Positions 17,356-26,216 of a stretch of 64,000 nucleotides of DNA are shown in pieces. The position numbers were made by a program, and so were the translations under genes. This stretch comes from an uncultured Draconibacterium sp. (lineage in GTDB: Bacteria; Bacteroidota; Bacteroidia; Bacteroidales; Prolixibacteraceae): assembly GCF_963675585.1 (NCBI RefSeq), contig NZ_OY776414.1, positions 3,017,001-3,081,000 of the forward strand. The letters are read 5' to 3'. Within the stretch, counting starts at the first letter, position 1, and each line of letters starts with the position of its first letter. Under the pieces are notes generated by a model. The model did not search any database. It saw only the letters and a program-made list of their open reading frames with translations, and was not told the DNA's origin.

Positions 17356-17400
17356 AACAAAAACAGGCGCACCCGATAATCAGATGCGCCTGTTTTTGTT
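17356..17400. terminator. Bidirectional terminator between the hybrid kinase and ackA
   Basis: Perfect 16-bp stem AACAAAAACAGGCGCA / TGCGCCTGTTTTTGTT with a 13-nt loop. A- and T-rich arms on both sides allow it to end the + strand kinase and the - strand ackA transcripts. Confidence 0.88.
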
Positions 17401-17413
17401 CAAAACCTAATTC

Positions 17414-18610
17414 TTATTTAATTAGCTCCAACGATTGTTTGGCAATTTCCAATTCCTCGTTTGTAGGAATGATTAACACTTTCGTTTTTGCATTATCCGT
17501 ATTAATCTCATTTACGTCTTTGTCGCGTATTTTGTCTTTTTCAGCATCCCACTCAATACCTAAATACGACATATTTTCGCATACCATTTTTCGAATGGAA
17601 GTATCGTTTTCGCCAATACCGGCAGTAAACACAATGGCATCAACACCATTCATTGCAGCAGCATAACTTCCTATAAAATGTTTTACACGGTAAGCATACA
17701 TCTCGAGTGCCAAAATCGATGCTTTGTCCCCTTCACGCTCTGCTTTTTCCACATCGCGCATATCGGTTAAACCGGTAAGTCCTTTTACACCGCTCTCTTT
17801 GTTTAACAAATCTGAAATTTCTTGTACCGAGAAACCTTTTTGTTCGGCCAGGTAAAAAACAATTGCAGGATCAATGTCTCCCGAACGAGTACCCATAATT
17901 AAACCACTAAGTGGTCCCATGCCCATTGTAGTATCAACACAAACACCTCCGTTAACAGCTGCCATTGATGCACCGTTACCCAAGTGGATAGTAATTATTT
18001 TCGCATCCTTATTTCCTAAATATTCGATGGCTTTTTCAGAAATAAACTTGTGCGAAGTTCCGTGGAAACCGTATTTACGGATACGCATTTCGCTGTAAAA
18101 TTTCTCAGGCAACGCATAACGGAAAGCTTTTTCAGGAATTGTTTGATGAAAAGCAGTATCAAAAACACCAACTTGTGTTGCGTTAGGGAATACTTTTTCG
18201 GCCACTTCAACACCTACCAAATTTGCAGGATTATGGAGCGGAGCCAATGGGAACAATTCTTTTACTTTTGCTTTTACCTCATCAGTAATAACTACGGTTT
18301 TGGTAAAACTTTCAGCACCATGTACCAAACGGTGGCCAACAGCTTTAATTTCTGAAGGATCGCTGATTACACCCACTTTTTCGTCGGTAAGCAATTCGGC
18401 AACACGCTTTAATCCAACCGCATGATCCGGTATCGGAAAAGTTTCAGTCAGTTTCTTTTCTTCACCATTTACAAAAGTTTTGTACTTAACAACACCTTCT
18501 TCCAAGCCAATTCGTTCTACAATTCCACTCGCCAGTGGCAACTCGGTATTCATATCAATTAACTGATATTTAATTGATGAACTACCTGCATTAATTACTA
18601 AAATATTCAT
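17414..18610 (-). CDS. ackA: Acetate kinase
   Basis: Converts acetyl phosphate and ADP to acetate and ATP. The 398 residues match the normal length of the ASKHA-fold enzyme, with the N-terminal NAGSSSIKYQ phosphate-binding stretch, HGTSHKF, HLGNGAS, GTRSGDIDP and the C-terminal TAGIGEN adenosine motif. It is downstream of pta by 95 nt, giving the classical Pta-AckA route from acetyl-CoA to acetate in overflow or fermentative metabolism. A 14-bp hairpin occupies the gap between the two genes. Confidence 0.97.
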   Translation of the reverse strand: MNILVINAGSSSIKYQLIDMNTELPLASGIVERIGLEEGVVKYKTFVNGEEKKLTETFPIPDHAVGLKRVAELLTDEKVGVISDPSEIKAVGHRLVHGAESFTKTVVITDEVKAKVKELFPLAPLHNPANLVGVEVAEKVFPNATQVGVFDTAFHQTIPEKAFRYALPEKFYSEMRIRKYGFHGTSHKFISEKAIEYLGNKDAKIITIHLGNGASMAAVNGGVCVDTTMGMGPLSGLIMGTRSGDIDPAIVFYLAEQKGFSVQEISDLLNKESGVKGLTGLTDMRDVEKAEREGDKASILALEMYAYRVKHFIGSYAAAMNGVDAIVFTAGIGENDTSIRKMVCENMSYLGIEWDAEKDKIRDKDVNEINTDNAKTKVLIIPTNEELEIAKQSLELIK

Positions 18611-18631
18611 TTGTCAATATGTTTGAATTTG

Positions 18632-18666
18632 AGGTTGATGCTATTTTTAAAGAATAGCATCAACCT
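18632..18666 (-). promoter_or_regulatory. Perfect 14-bp hairpin between pta and ackA
   Basis: AGGTTGATGCTATT (18632-18645) and its exact complement (18653-18666) with a 7-nt loop, 22-56 nt upstream of the ackA ATG. On the mRNA strand no T tract follows, so it looks like an intercistronic RNA-stability or partial-termination structure rather than a full terminator. Confidence 0.5.
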
Positions 18667-18705
18667 AATTATTTAATCTGCTGATTAAATTTTTTGGAAG
18701 AATTA

Positions 18706-20799
18706 CTAAAAATCTTCCTGAGCCTGAATGGCTGTAATTACCACTGTGTTAAAAATATCTTCCACAGTACAACCACGGCTTAAATCGTTAACCGGTTTGT
18801 TTAAACCCTGCAACATTGGCCCAATTGCCAATGCGCCTGTTTCGCGCTGAATGGCTTTGTAAGTATTGTTACCTGTATTTAAATCGGGGAAAATAAGCAC
18901 TGATGCCTGCCCTGCAACTTCTGAATTTGGCATTTTACTTTTACCAACTTTCGGATCTACCGCAGCATCGTATTGAATTGGTCCTTCAATTTTTAAATCA
19001 GGACGCAATGAAATTGCTTTTTCTGTGGCTGCTTTAACTTTATCAACTTCTACCCCACTTCCTGATGTACCTGATGAATAAGACAACAATGCAACTTTTG
19101 GATCAATTCCAAATGCTTTTGCCGATTCGGCCGAAGAGATTGCAATTTCAGCCAACTGATCAGCATTAGGACTTACATTCACTGCACAGTCTCCCATTAC
19201 CGAAACATGATCATCAAGGCACATAAAGAAACAAGATGAAACGGTAGAAACTCCCGGACGGGTTTTAATAAACTGCAATGCAGGAATAATGGTGTGAGCG
19301 GTGGTATGAGCAGCGCCCGAAACCATTCCGTCGGCATGTCCCTTGTATACCATCATCGTTCCAAAGTACGACACATCCAACAAGGCCTCTTTTGCCATTT
19401 CTTCCGGAATATTTTTGTGTTTACGAAGCTCATGGTAAGTTTTCCAGTAGTCTTCGTAATTTTCCGATTTTGCAGGATCAATAATTTTTATATTTCCGTT
19501 GATTTTTACACCAACTTTTGAGGCTTGAATCAAAATATCTTCGCGTTTACCCAACAAAGTAACATCAACTACATTCTGATCGACAAGGCTTGTAGCTGCC
19601 AAAAGAACTCTTGGATCGGTTCCCTCGGGCAATACAACATGTTTCTTTTTGGCTTTGGCTTTGGCAACCAAGTTATACTGAAACATATGTGGGGTTACCA
19701 CATCGGTTTTAAAACTTCTAAACTTGTCGATAAGATGTTCAGCATCTACATATTTTTCGAAAGTCGAAATACTCAAATCGAGTTTGCGTGTAATTCCCGG
19801 TCTTATTTGAGGCTTTACATTAGATATTTTTTGTGCAGTAATAAAGGTGGCATCCTCAACCATGATTATAGGAACAATACTCGACAAACCATCTATCAGT
19901 TTCAATATCTGTTCTTCCGGTCGCATTCCACCTGTAACAATAATACCTGCTATTGAAGGATAGTTTGTTGACACATTGGCTTGTAAAGCTCCAAGAATAA
20001 TTTCAGAACGGTCACCAGGGGTAATAACCAGTGTATTTTCAGTTAAGCGATCGAGAAAATTACGAAGTTGCATGGCTCCTACACTATATCTGTCAACCTG
20101 TCTGCAAAGCAATTTCTCACCATACAATACCACGCCATCCAGTTCTTCAACAATTTCGCGAACAGTAGGACTTCCCAGCCCTTTTACTTCAGGTATAATC
20201 TCAATATAAGTTTCTTTAGGAATTACTTGTAGCAGTTCCTTTCTCATTTCGTCCATATCGTTTTCAGGAACCCGATTCATAAAAACTGCCTGAATAAGAA
20301 CATCGTTTTCGGCATAGGTTTTTACGGCTAAATCAAGATTGGCAACCGCATCCTTCATCTCCTTGTCGTGAGAAGAACTTATAAGAATTGTTGGAATTGA
20401 AAGGTTTTTAGCAATCTCAACATTCAGGTCAAACTCGATGGCAACACCTTTACCATCAAAATCAGAACCTTCGACCAAAACAACATCAAAGCGTTCTTCA
20501 AGTTCTTTGTACTTACCAATAATCTGATCGATTAAACGAGCTTCCTGTCCCAGGTTTTTATATTTCACCACTTGCGACATGGTAAAACCGTAGGCATCCT
20601 TGTACTCCATATCGAGATTGAAATACGACAACATGGTTTCAATGTGATTATCACGTTTTCCCATTGGATAATCGTTGATAATTGGTCTGAAATAACCCAC
20701 CTTGCTCACTTTTGAGAGCAATAATTTTAGAATACCTAAAGAAACAATTGACCTGCCAGTACTCCTTTCTGTATTGGTAATGTAAATACCTGTTTTCAT
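18706..20799 (-). CDS. pta: Phosphate acetyltransferase, long three-domain form
   Basis: Interconverts acetyl-CoA plus phosphate and acetyl phosphate plus CoA. The 697-residue form has an N-terminal P-loop BioD/CobQ-like domain (about 1-215, starting GIYITNTERSTGRS), a DRTGG regulatory domain (about 215-335) and the catalytic PTA_PTB domain (about 370-690, with AGAAHTTAHTI, SYSSGTSG and LNTGNNTYKA). The regulatory N-terminal part is a feature of long Pta proteins such as that of E. coli. Upstream gap 20800-21292 is AT-rich and should hold its promoter. Confidence 0.96.
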   Translation of the reverse strand: MKTGIYITNTERSTGRSIVSLGILKLLLSKVSKVGYFRPIINDYPMGKRDNHIETMLSYFNLDMEYKDAYGFTMSQVVKYKNLGQEARLIDQIIGKYKELEERFDVVLVEGSDFDGKGVAIEFDLNVEIAKNLSIPTILISSSHDKEMKDAVANLDLAVKTYAENDVLIQAVFMNRVPENDMDEMRKELLQVIPKETYIEIIPEVKGLGSPTVREIVEELDGVVLYGEKLLCRQVDRYSVGAMQLRNFLDRLTENTLVITPGDRSEIILGALQANVSTNYPSIAGIIVTGGMRPEEQILKLIDGLSSIVPIIMVEDATFITAQKISNVKPQIRPGITRKLDLSISTFEKYVDAEHLIDKFRSFKTDVVTPHMFQYNLVAKAKAKKKHVVLPEGTDPRVLLAATSLVDQNVVDVTLLGKREDILIQASKVGVKINGNIKIIDPAKSENYEDYWKTYHELRKHKNIPEEMAKEALLDVSYFGTMMVYKGHADGMVSGAAHTTAHTIIPALQFIKTRPGVSTVSSCFFMCLDDHVSVMGDCAVNVSPNADQLAEIAISSAESAKAFGIDPKVALLSYSSGTSGSGVEVDKVKAATEKAISLRPDLKIEGPIQYDAAVDPKVGKSKMPNSEVAGQASVLIFPDLNTGNNTYKAIQRETGALAIGPMLQGLNKPVNDLSRGCTVEDIFNTVVITAIQAQEDF

Positions 20800-21176
20800 T
20801 TTATTTAATTTACTAACTTATAATGATTGCAAAAAACGAATTGTCATTTCTTATTGCAGGCAAAAATCACAATTAATCAAAAGTCAACTATCCTTGTGTG
20901 TCTGCCTTTGGCAAATCAGAAAAATCGATCAGAACGTTTTTTGTGTACTATTTTTCAAAAGGTTTAACGGTAATTTCACCAATTAAGGTTCAATATCTAT
21001 AAACATCCACTTTTAAAGCAGCTGATTTTCCAGTTTTTTCGGTAATTCCTTTTTGAAATGTCGTGCAAAATTAAAAAAGTAATTTAGTTGATATGATATT
21101 GCAATCGTAATAAGTAATTATTAAGTGCAAATTTCACATTTAGTACAAAAATGCAATGTACAAGTAGCAATTTATT

Positions 21177-21218
21177 AAAAAACCAGCTTAAATACAGACT
21201 TTTTAGTCCTTATTTAAG
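21177..21218 (-). terminator. Possible terminator of the VOC-protein gene
   Basis: Interrupted stem CTTAAATA / TATTTAAG (21187-21194 / 21211-21218) enclosing GACT-TTTT-AGTC, followed on the - strand by CTGG and six T residues. It lies 75 nt after the VOC stop codon. Apart from this, the 493-bp gap 20800-21292 shows nothing recognisable. Confidence 0.4.
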
Positions 21219-21292
21219 GGTTTTATACCAAAAACAGGTTTAAACACAAATTTGATCTAAGAGCCACTAAAAAGATAAATTTTGGTTATTAA

Positions 21293-21730
21293 TTATTGTA
21301 TATTTTCATCGAAACTTACCATCCAGTTAATCCCAAACTTATCCGTTAAAGTTCCAAAGTAGCTTCCCCAGAAAGTATCGCTCATCGGCATCGTAATTTG
21401 TCCATTTTCTGAAAGTTGTTCATAAAAACGAAGTGCTTCTTCCCGGGAATCAGCTGAAATAGTAATCGAGAAATTATTTCCAACGGTGAGTGGCGGTCCC
21501 CATTCGCCACCTGTATCGCTTCCCATTAATACCGTTTCCTTACTCACCGGCAAGCCAATGTGCATAATCCTTTCGCCTGCTTCTCCTGACATTGGAGGCA
21601 TTCCTTCCATAGGTGGCATATCTTTAAACCTTCCAACATACGCAAAATCGTTTCCAAAAACCGATTTATAAAAGTTAAAGGCCTCTTCGCAGTTCCCGTT
21701 AAAAGTGAGATAAACGTTTACTTTAGTCAT
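21293..21730 (-). CDS. VOC-family (PhnB-like glyoxalase-fold) protein
   Basis: A 145-residue cytoplasmic protein of the vicinal oxygen chelate superfamily, PhnB/3-demethylubiquinone-methyltransferase-like type. The start VNVYLTFNGNCEEAFNFYKSVF is diagnostic, followed by MPPMEGMPPMSGEAGERIMHI, a MGSDTGGEWGPP loop and a C-terminal GTLTDKFGINWMVSF. Family members are often uncharacterised or involved in resistance or metabolite binding. The repeated Pro-Met loop (MPPMEGMPPM) is a small peculiarity. Single gene, no functional neighbours. Confidence 0.85.
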   Translation of the reverse strand: MTKVNVYLTFNGNCEEAFNFYKSVFGNDFAYVGRFKDMPPMEGMPPMSGEAGERIMHIGLPVSKETVLMGSDTGGEWGPPLTVGNNFSITISADSREEALRFYEQLSENGQITMPMSDTFWGSYFGTLTDKFGINWMVSFDENIQ

Positions 21731-21855
21731 ACTATTTGCTATTGGTTATACTCCAATAAAACAATCAAAAACTAAATTTAGTTTACATTGAGCGTTGTAA
21801 AAAAACTGCTGATTAAAATCAACCTGTGCGATTGGCTTTTTGACAAAATGACGAA

Positions 21856-23280
21856 TTAAAACTCATAATAAACACCGGTATAAACGCCAATCCGGTAAGG
21901 TCGGTAGGTAACATCTGGATTTGAATTGATGGAACTTAGATAATAATTCAGGCGAGGTTCCAGTGCCAGTGAAATATGTTTCCCAAGCCGGTAATTCATT
22001 CCCACTCCAACCAATCCTGAAAAGTTGAGGGTTGAAATATCTGCAGTGCTTCCAATATTCTGGGTGCCGGAATCGTTATTTATATAGGCATTGTTGCCGA
22101 CAACAAAACCTGCATTTAATCCACCAACCAACTCAATTCCAAACCGTTTATTCAGCACTTCGTACCGCAACAGTAGCGGAATCTCAACAAATTCAAAAAC
22201 CTGAGAAAAATCCCCATCAGTAACCAATGCGTTTGTCGATTTCGAATTGGCTAATTCTGCTTCGGTAGCAATCAATGCACCTTCAGGAGTATTTTGCATT
22301 ACAATAACACCAGCAGTACTGTTCATGGCAATGCCTTCGCTACTTAAACTCACAGCATTCGAAAAAACGCCATCAACAATACCCACAAAACCCGGATCGG
22401 CAGGCATGGGATCGGCATACAATAAATCCATATCCGATTTTCCTCCAAAGTTGAAAAGCCCCCGGGAAGAGTTGCTGGATTTTTGTCCGTTTTGCGAATA
22501 GTACACGCCACTTTCAACATGCAAGCGTTTACCGGTTTTGTATTGCACCGAAAAACCACCTCCCATATTTCCGTTACCATCGTTGCCCGAGTAGGTCATA
22601 CTTTGTGCATATTGTTCGCCATGACTTGCTGAGTAAGACGAATAACCGGGAGCCAGATGTGCCCCTACAATCCAACCGGTTTCTTTGGTCGCGTTGTTTT
22701 TAAAGTCCTTAATATTTTCAGCAATTAACAGCTCGTCTGAAGCAGTCATTTGCAAATCATCAGTTTTCTCCTGATGATACTCAGCTAAAATAACATCCTG
22801 TTTTTTTATTGTAAAAAGCGCTTCCAGGCTTTCCATTAAATTATAGATTGTTTTTTCTTTTGTTGCAACCGTGCCGGAATTGGCTGCTACCAAATTTTCA
22901 TTTTCAGTAAGGAGTTCCTTTATCGCTACTTCAGGCTTAGCTATTTCAGCATTCTCCGCAAAACTCAACTCATCTTCCTCCTGGTCTGCCATTGGAGTTG
23001 GTGTCTCAATTTCCAACAAATGGGTTTCGGGTTCAGTTAATTGTTGCTCTGCCACAGGCAACACCATTTCGCTACTTTGCTCGTTAAAGTACCAACCGGC
23101 CACAAAAGCAAAAACCACAACTGCTGCTGCCGAAATCCAGGCAATGTAAGCCATACGCTTTTTCCGCTTTTGTGCAGCCATCTGCATTTGTATGGAATTC
23201 CATACATGAGCGGGTGGCGCCACCGAAAAACCATCCAATTTTTCGCGGATTGTATTATCCATATTTAACTTATCATTCAT
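21856..23280 (-). CDS. Membrane-anchored protein with C-terminal beta-barrel, coupled to an ECF sigma factor
   Basis: 474 residues. The N-terminus (1-40) is cytoplasmic-looking and carries the DGFSVAPPAHVWNSI motif seen in Bacteroidota proteins encoded after ECF sigma genes; a single hydrophobic helix follows (about 43-65), then an acidic linker and a C-terminal outer-membrane beta-barrel-like region (about 220-474, ending VYTGVYYEF). Start codon ATG overlaps the stop of the upstream sigma gene by one base (TAATG), implying translational coupling. The position and topology suggest an anti-sigma or envelope-sensing role (inference), but no canonical anti-sigma domain was recognised. Confidence 0.7.
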   Translation of the reverse strand: MNDKLNMDNTIREKLDGFSVAPPAHVWNSIQMQMAAQKRKKRMAYIAWISAAAVVVFAFVAGWYFNEQSSEMVLPVAEQQLTEPETHLLEIETPTPMADQEEDELSFAENAEIAKPEVAIKELLTENENLVAANSGTVATKEKTIYNLMESLEALFTIKKQDVILAEYHQEKTDDLQMTASDELLIAENIKDFKNNATKETGWIVGAHLAPGYSSYSASHGEQYAQSMTYSGNDGNGNMGGGFSVQYKTGKRLHVESGVYYSQNGQKSSNSSRGLFNFGGKSDMDLLYADPMPADPGFVGIVDGVFSNAVSLSSEGIAMNSTAGVIVMQNTPEGALIATEAELANSKSTNALVTDGDFSQVFEFVEIPLLLRYEVLNKRFGIELVGGLNAGFVVGNNAYINNDSGTQNIGSTADISTLNFSGLVGVGMNYRLGKHISLALEPRLNYYLSSINSNPDVTYRPYRIGVYTGVYYEF

Positions 23281-23837
23281 TAAGCCGTATAATTACTTTT
23301 TCCAACTTCACGGTAAAGTTCTTTCACTTTCCGTTTTAAAATATCTCTTGCCCGTGCAAGGTTCGATTTCGAAGTTCCCTCCGATATTTTCATTTCCTCA
23401 CCAATTTCCTTGTGGTTCATTCCTTCCATTACATAAAGGTTAAAAACCATACGATAACGGGGAGGTAATTGCTGAATCAGCTCCAACAACTCTTTGGCCG
23501 AAATTTCTGCCAGAATATCCTCCGAAATTTGCTGCCCTTCCAATACTGAAACGTCTTCAACCGGATGCATTAAATGTTGTTTTCTGTATTTCTCGAGCGA
23601 CACATTTACCATAATTCGTCTTACCCAACCTTCAAAAGAACCTTCGTGCCTAAAGCGGCCAATATTCTGAAAAACTTTGATAAAGCCATCCTGTAAGTTA
23701 TCTTCCGCCTCGGTTGAATCTTTGGCATACCTCAGACATACCCCAAACATTGTTGGCGCAAATCTATGGTATAGCTTTTCTTGTGCACGCACATTTCCAA
23801 AAGCACACTCATTTATTATATTTTTCAGCTCTTCCAA
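23280..23837 (-). CDS. RNA polymerase ECF-type sigma factor
   Basis: A 185-residue sigma-70 family protein. Region 2 (about 10-90) includes FAPTMFGVCLRYAKDSTEAEDNLQDGFIKVFQ, matching the -10-recognising and core-binding segment; region 4 (about 120-175) includes ELIQQLPPRYRMVFNLYVMEG and the HKEIGEEMKISEGTSKSNLARAR helix-turn-helix. It directs RNA polymerase to an unknown regulon. It overlaps the downstream TM/beta-barrel gene by one base and lies next to a gap containing a divergent serpin gene. Confidence 0.93.
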   Translation of the reverse strand: MEELKNIINECAFGNVRAQEKLYHRFAPTMFGVCLRYAKDSTEAEDNLQDGFIKVFQNIGRFRHEGSFEGWVRRIMVNVSLEKYRKQHLMHPVEDVSVLEGQQISEDILAEISAKELLELIQQLPPRYRMVFNLYVMEGMNHKEIGEEMKISEGTSKSNLARARDILKRKVKELYREVGKSNYTA

Positions 23838-23968
23838 AATCTATCGCAAATGTGCTGTAAAAGTAAGGTTTTAAACTGGGTTACCACATCCCCTTTTTTC
23901 ACATTTGCTTTCTTTCTTACCGGTTTTCAGTTCAGTATTCGGGGATAAGACGAACCTTGCCTTGAAAG

Positions 23969-24044
23969 GGTTGCGTGAAAGGGAAAAACAAAATTCCTAA
24001 GTTGCCTGTACAAGCAAATAGAAAATGGGGCACGCAACCTTTTT
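23969..24044 (+). promoter_or_regulatory. Long-range inverted repeat upstream of the serpin gene
   Basis: GGTTGCGTG (23969-23977) and CACGCAACC (24031-24039) form a 9-bp stem around a 53-nt loop, followed by TTTTTG. It lies just before the serpin promoter, so it might end a small upstream RNA or act as an operator. No homologous copy was noticed. Confidence 0.25.
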
Positions 24045-24047
24045 GAG

Positions 24048-24076
24048 TTTGTTCACATCTAAAAATTATACATTTA
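24048..24076 (+). promoter_or_regulatory. Putative serpin promoter
   Basis: TTTG (24048-24051), 17-nt spacer, TACATTTA (24069-24076) is close to TTTG-N17-TAnnTTTG (last base differs), 22 nt upstream of the ATG. Confidence 0.4.
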
Positions 24077-24098
24077 CACTAATTAGAAAAATGAAAAA

Positions 24099-25337
24099 AT
24101 GAAATCTTTTACCACCCTGCTTTTTGCACTCCTATTAATTGTGCTGAACTCCTGCAATACAATTGAAGATCCCGTTATTCCAAAAACAATCAAATTGGAT
24201 GAAAAATCGGCACAACTGGTTGAAGCAGGAAATGAATTTGGCCTTGACCTTTTTAGACGAATCTACGCCGGCGAAATGAAATATGATAACATTATGGTTT
24301 CACCGTTAAGTGTAAGTGTAGCTCTTGCCATGACTTACAACGGGGCAAACAACGAGACAAAAACAGCCATGGAACAAACATTAAAAGTGTATGGTTTAAC
24401 ACCTGATGATATCAACAAATCGTATAGTAATTTAATAGCTGCTCTTCAGTCGCTCGACCCAAAAGTAGTTCTTGAAATTGCCAATGCCATTTTCTACAGA
24501 GAAGGATTTTCGGTTGAAAAAGATTTTGTAACCATCAACCAAGAGTTTTATGATGCAAAAGTTGAAGCACTCGATTTTGGCTCCTCCAAAGCTTTAAATA
24601 CCATTAACAATTGGGTAGCTGATAAAACATTCGATAAAATTGATAAGATTATTGACCAGATAAGTGGCGACCAGGTTATGTTTTTACTAAACGCTATTTA
24701 TTTTAATGGAATATGGCAAAACGAATTTGATAAAAACGACACACAAGACCTGCCTTTCCATTTAGAAAACGGAACAACTTTAAATGTGCCTACCATGCAA
24801 AAATCAGATGCAGTACCCTATGTCTCAAATTCATTATTTAGTGCAGTTAAACTTCCTTACGGAGCCGGCAATTATAATATGTATGTATTTCTGCCTACTG
24901 AAGACAAGTCTGTTGAGAACATTGTGGATGAACTTGACGAAACAACCTGGACAAGCTGGATGGAAAGTTTTACCGACACTTTAAACATCGATTTAAAACT
25001 ACCGAAGCTAAAATATGAATACGAGTTGAAGTTAAATGATGTACTAAGCGACATGGGAATGGACATTGCTTTTACCGGGGCTGCTGATTTTACAGGCATA
25101 AACAAAGGAGGTAATTTAAAAATCGACTATGTAAAACACAAAACATTTATCGATGTAAACGAAAAAGGAACCGAAGCTGCTGCTGTTACTGTTGTTGCCA
25201 TTGAACTAACTTCAGTTATGCCATCTCAAAATATCCAGTTTGATGTTAACCGACCTTTCTTTTATGTCATAACCGAAAAAGATACCGGTGCTATTTTATT
25301 TCTGGGAACAGTAAAGAAACCAGAATACGAATCGTAA
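24099..25337 (+). CDS. Serpin-family protease inhibitor, lipoprotein
   Basis: 412 residues with a type II signal peptide (lipobox LNSC, C19) followed by a complete serpin fold: NIMVSPLSVSVALAMTYNGA near the N-terminus, FLLNAIYFNGIW and the C-terminal RPFFYVITEKDTGAILFLG. The reactive-centre hinge EKGTEAAAV (355-363) has the small residues needed for loop insertion, so the protein looks inhibitory. Counting 17 residues from E355 puts the scissile bond at T371-S372 (ELT/SVM). It is probably surface- or periplasm-anchored and would neutralise host, rival or self serine/cysteine proteases (inference). Monocistronic. Confidence 0.93.
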   Translation: MKSFTTLLFALLLIVLNSCNTIEDPVIPKTIKLDEKSAQLVEAGNEFGLDLFRRIYAGEMKYDNIMVSPLSVSVALAMTYNGANNETKTAMEQTLKVYGLTPDDINKSYSNLIAALQSLDPKVVLEIANAIFYREGFSVEKDFVTINQEFYDAKVEALDFGSSKALNTINNWVADKTFDKIDKIIDQISGDQVMFLLNAIYFNGIWQNEFDKNDTQDLPFHLENGTTLNVPTMQKSDAVPYVSNSLFSAVKLPYGAGNYNMYVFLPTEDKSVENIVDELDETTWTSWMESFTDTLNIDLKLPKLKYEYELKLNDVLSDMGMDIAFTGAADFTGINKGGNLKIDYVKHKTFIDVNEKGTEAAAVTVVAIELTSVMPSQNIQFDVNRPFFYVITEKDTGAILFLGTVKKPEYES

Positions 25338-25408
25338 AATAATGTTAAAAGTCAGTAGGTAAACAGACTAAAACAAAACTACTTTCGTTCTTTAATAAAC
25401 AAAAAGCC

Positions 25409-26065
25409 ATGAAACGATTATTCGTATTACTATCGTTATTTTTTGTTGTATTGTCGGCTTGCCAGGACGATACAGAACCCATTCTGCAACAAGAAGCGGG
25501 TACTGTTATTGACTATGCCGGAGCAGGCGACTGTGGTTTTGTTATTGAACTGGACAACGGAAACCGCATTCAACCTTTGTATTATCCCGAAGATTTTACT
25601 TTTACAAACGGACAACGTGTTTTGGTAGAGTATGCCGAGCTGGATAACATTATTAACAGTTGTAAACGTGGCGTTGCATGCAAAATAACGTATGCAGAAG
25701 AATTAAGCTGCACCCCATATGTTGATTTGTATTTCGAAAACTACGACAGTCTGGCACGCGATCCTGTTTATTTACATGAGGCGTATGTTGATGGCAACTG
25801 TCTTTACTTTCGGATTTCGTACAGTGGAGGTTGCCAGGAGCACACCATCGATTTGGCCCGCATGCACCCTTGGACAGCCAGTAGTTCTACCGTTCCAACT
25901 TTTGAAATACGCCACAACTCAAACGACGATTTGTGTGAAGCATATTTTACAAAAGAGTTTCGTTACGATTTAACACCACTGCTTCTTGAAGGCAAAAAAG
26001 AATTCGTGCTAACTGCAAAATTGGTAAACGACGAGATTTACAACGAAATATTTGATTTGAATTAA
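25409..26065 (+). CDS. Lipoprotein of unknown function
   Basis: 218 residues with a signal peptide and lipobox LSAC (C18). The mature domain starts with GTVIDYAGAGDCGFVIELDNGN, a pattern seen in small Bacteroidota lipoproteins with an OB-like N-terminal strand (resemblance only), and contains several cysteines (GDC, NSCKRGVAC, ELSC, GNC, GGC, DLC) that may form disulfides. It lies 71 nt after the serpin gene on the same strand and ends at its own terminator. No family is confidently assigned. Confidence 0.7.
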   Translation: MKRLFVLLSLFFVVLSACQDDTEPILQQEAGTVIDYAGAGDCGFVIELDNGNRIQPLYYPEDFTFTNGQRVLVEYAELDNIINSCKRGVACKITYAEELSCTPYVDLYFENYDSLARDPVYLHEAYVDGNCLYFRISYSGGCQEHTIDLARMHPWTASSSTVPTFEIRHNSNDDLCEAYFTKEFRYDLTPLLLEGKKEFVLTAKLVNDEIYNEIFDLN

Positions 26066-26104
26066 GACTGTTAATTGAAAAATTACAGCACAAGATGTTA
26101 ACAC

Positions 26105-26136
26105 AAGGATTGTTTCGAAAGAGGCAATCCTTTTTT
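26105..26136 (+). terminator. Rho-independent terminator after the 218-residue lipoprotein gene
   Basis: Stem AAGGATTG / CAATCCTT with a 12-nt loop and six T residues, 39 nt after the stop codon. Confidence 0.8.
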
Positions 26137-26216
26137 ATTTAGATTCGTTCGAAATAATATTGATTGGCAAATGTTTTAGCCGTATATTGTCGTTTTAAAT
26201 CTTAAAACAAAAAATT

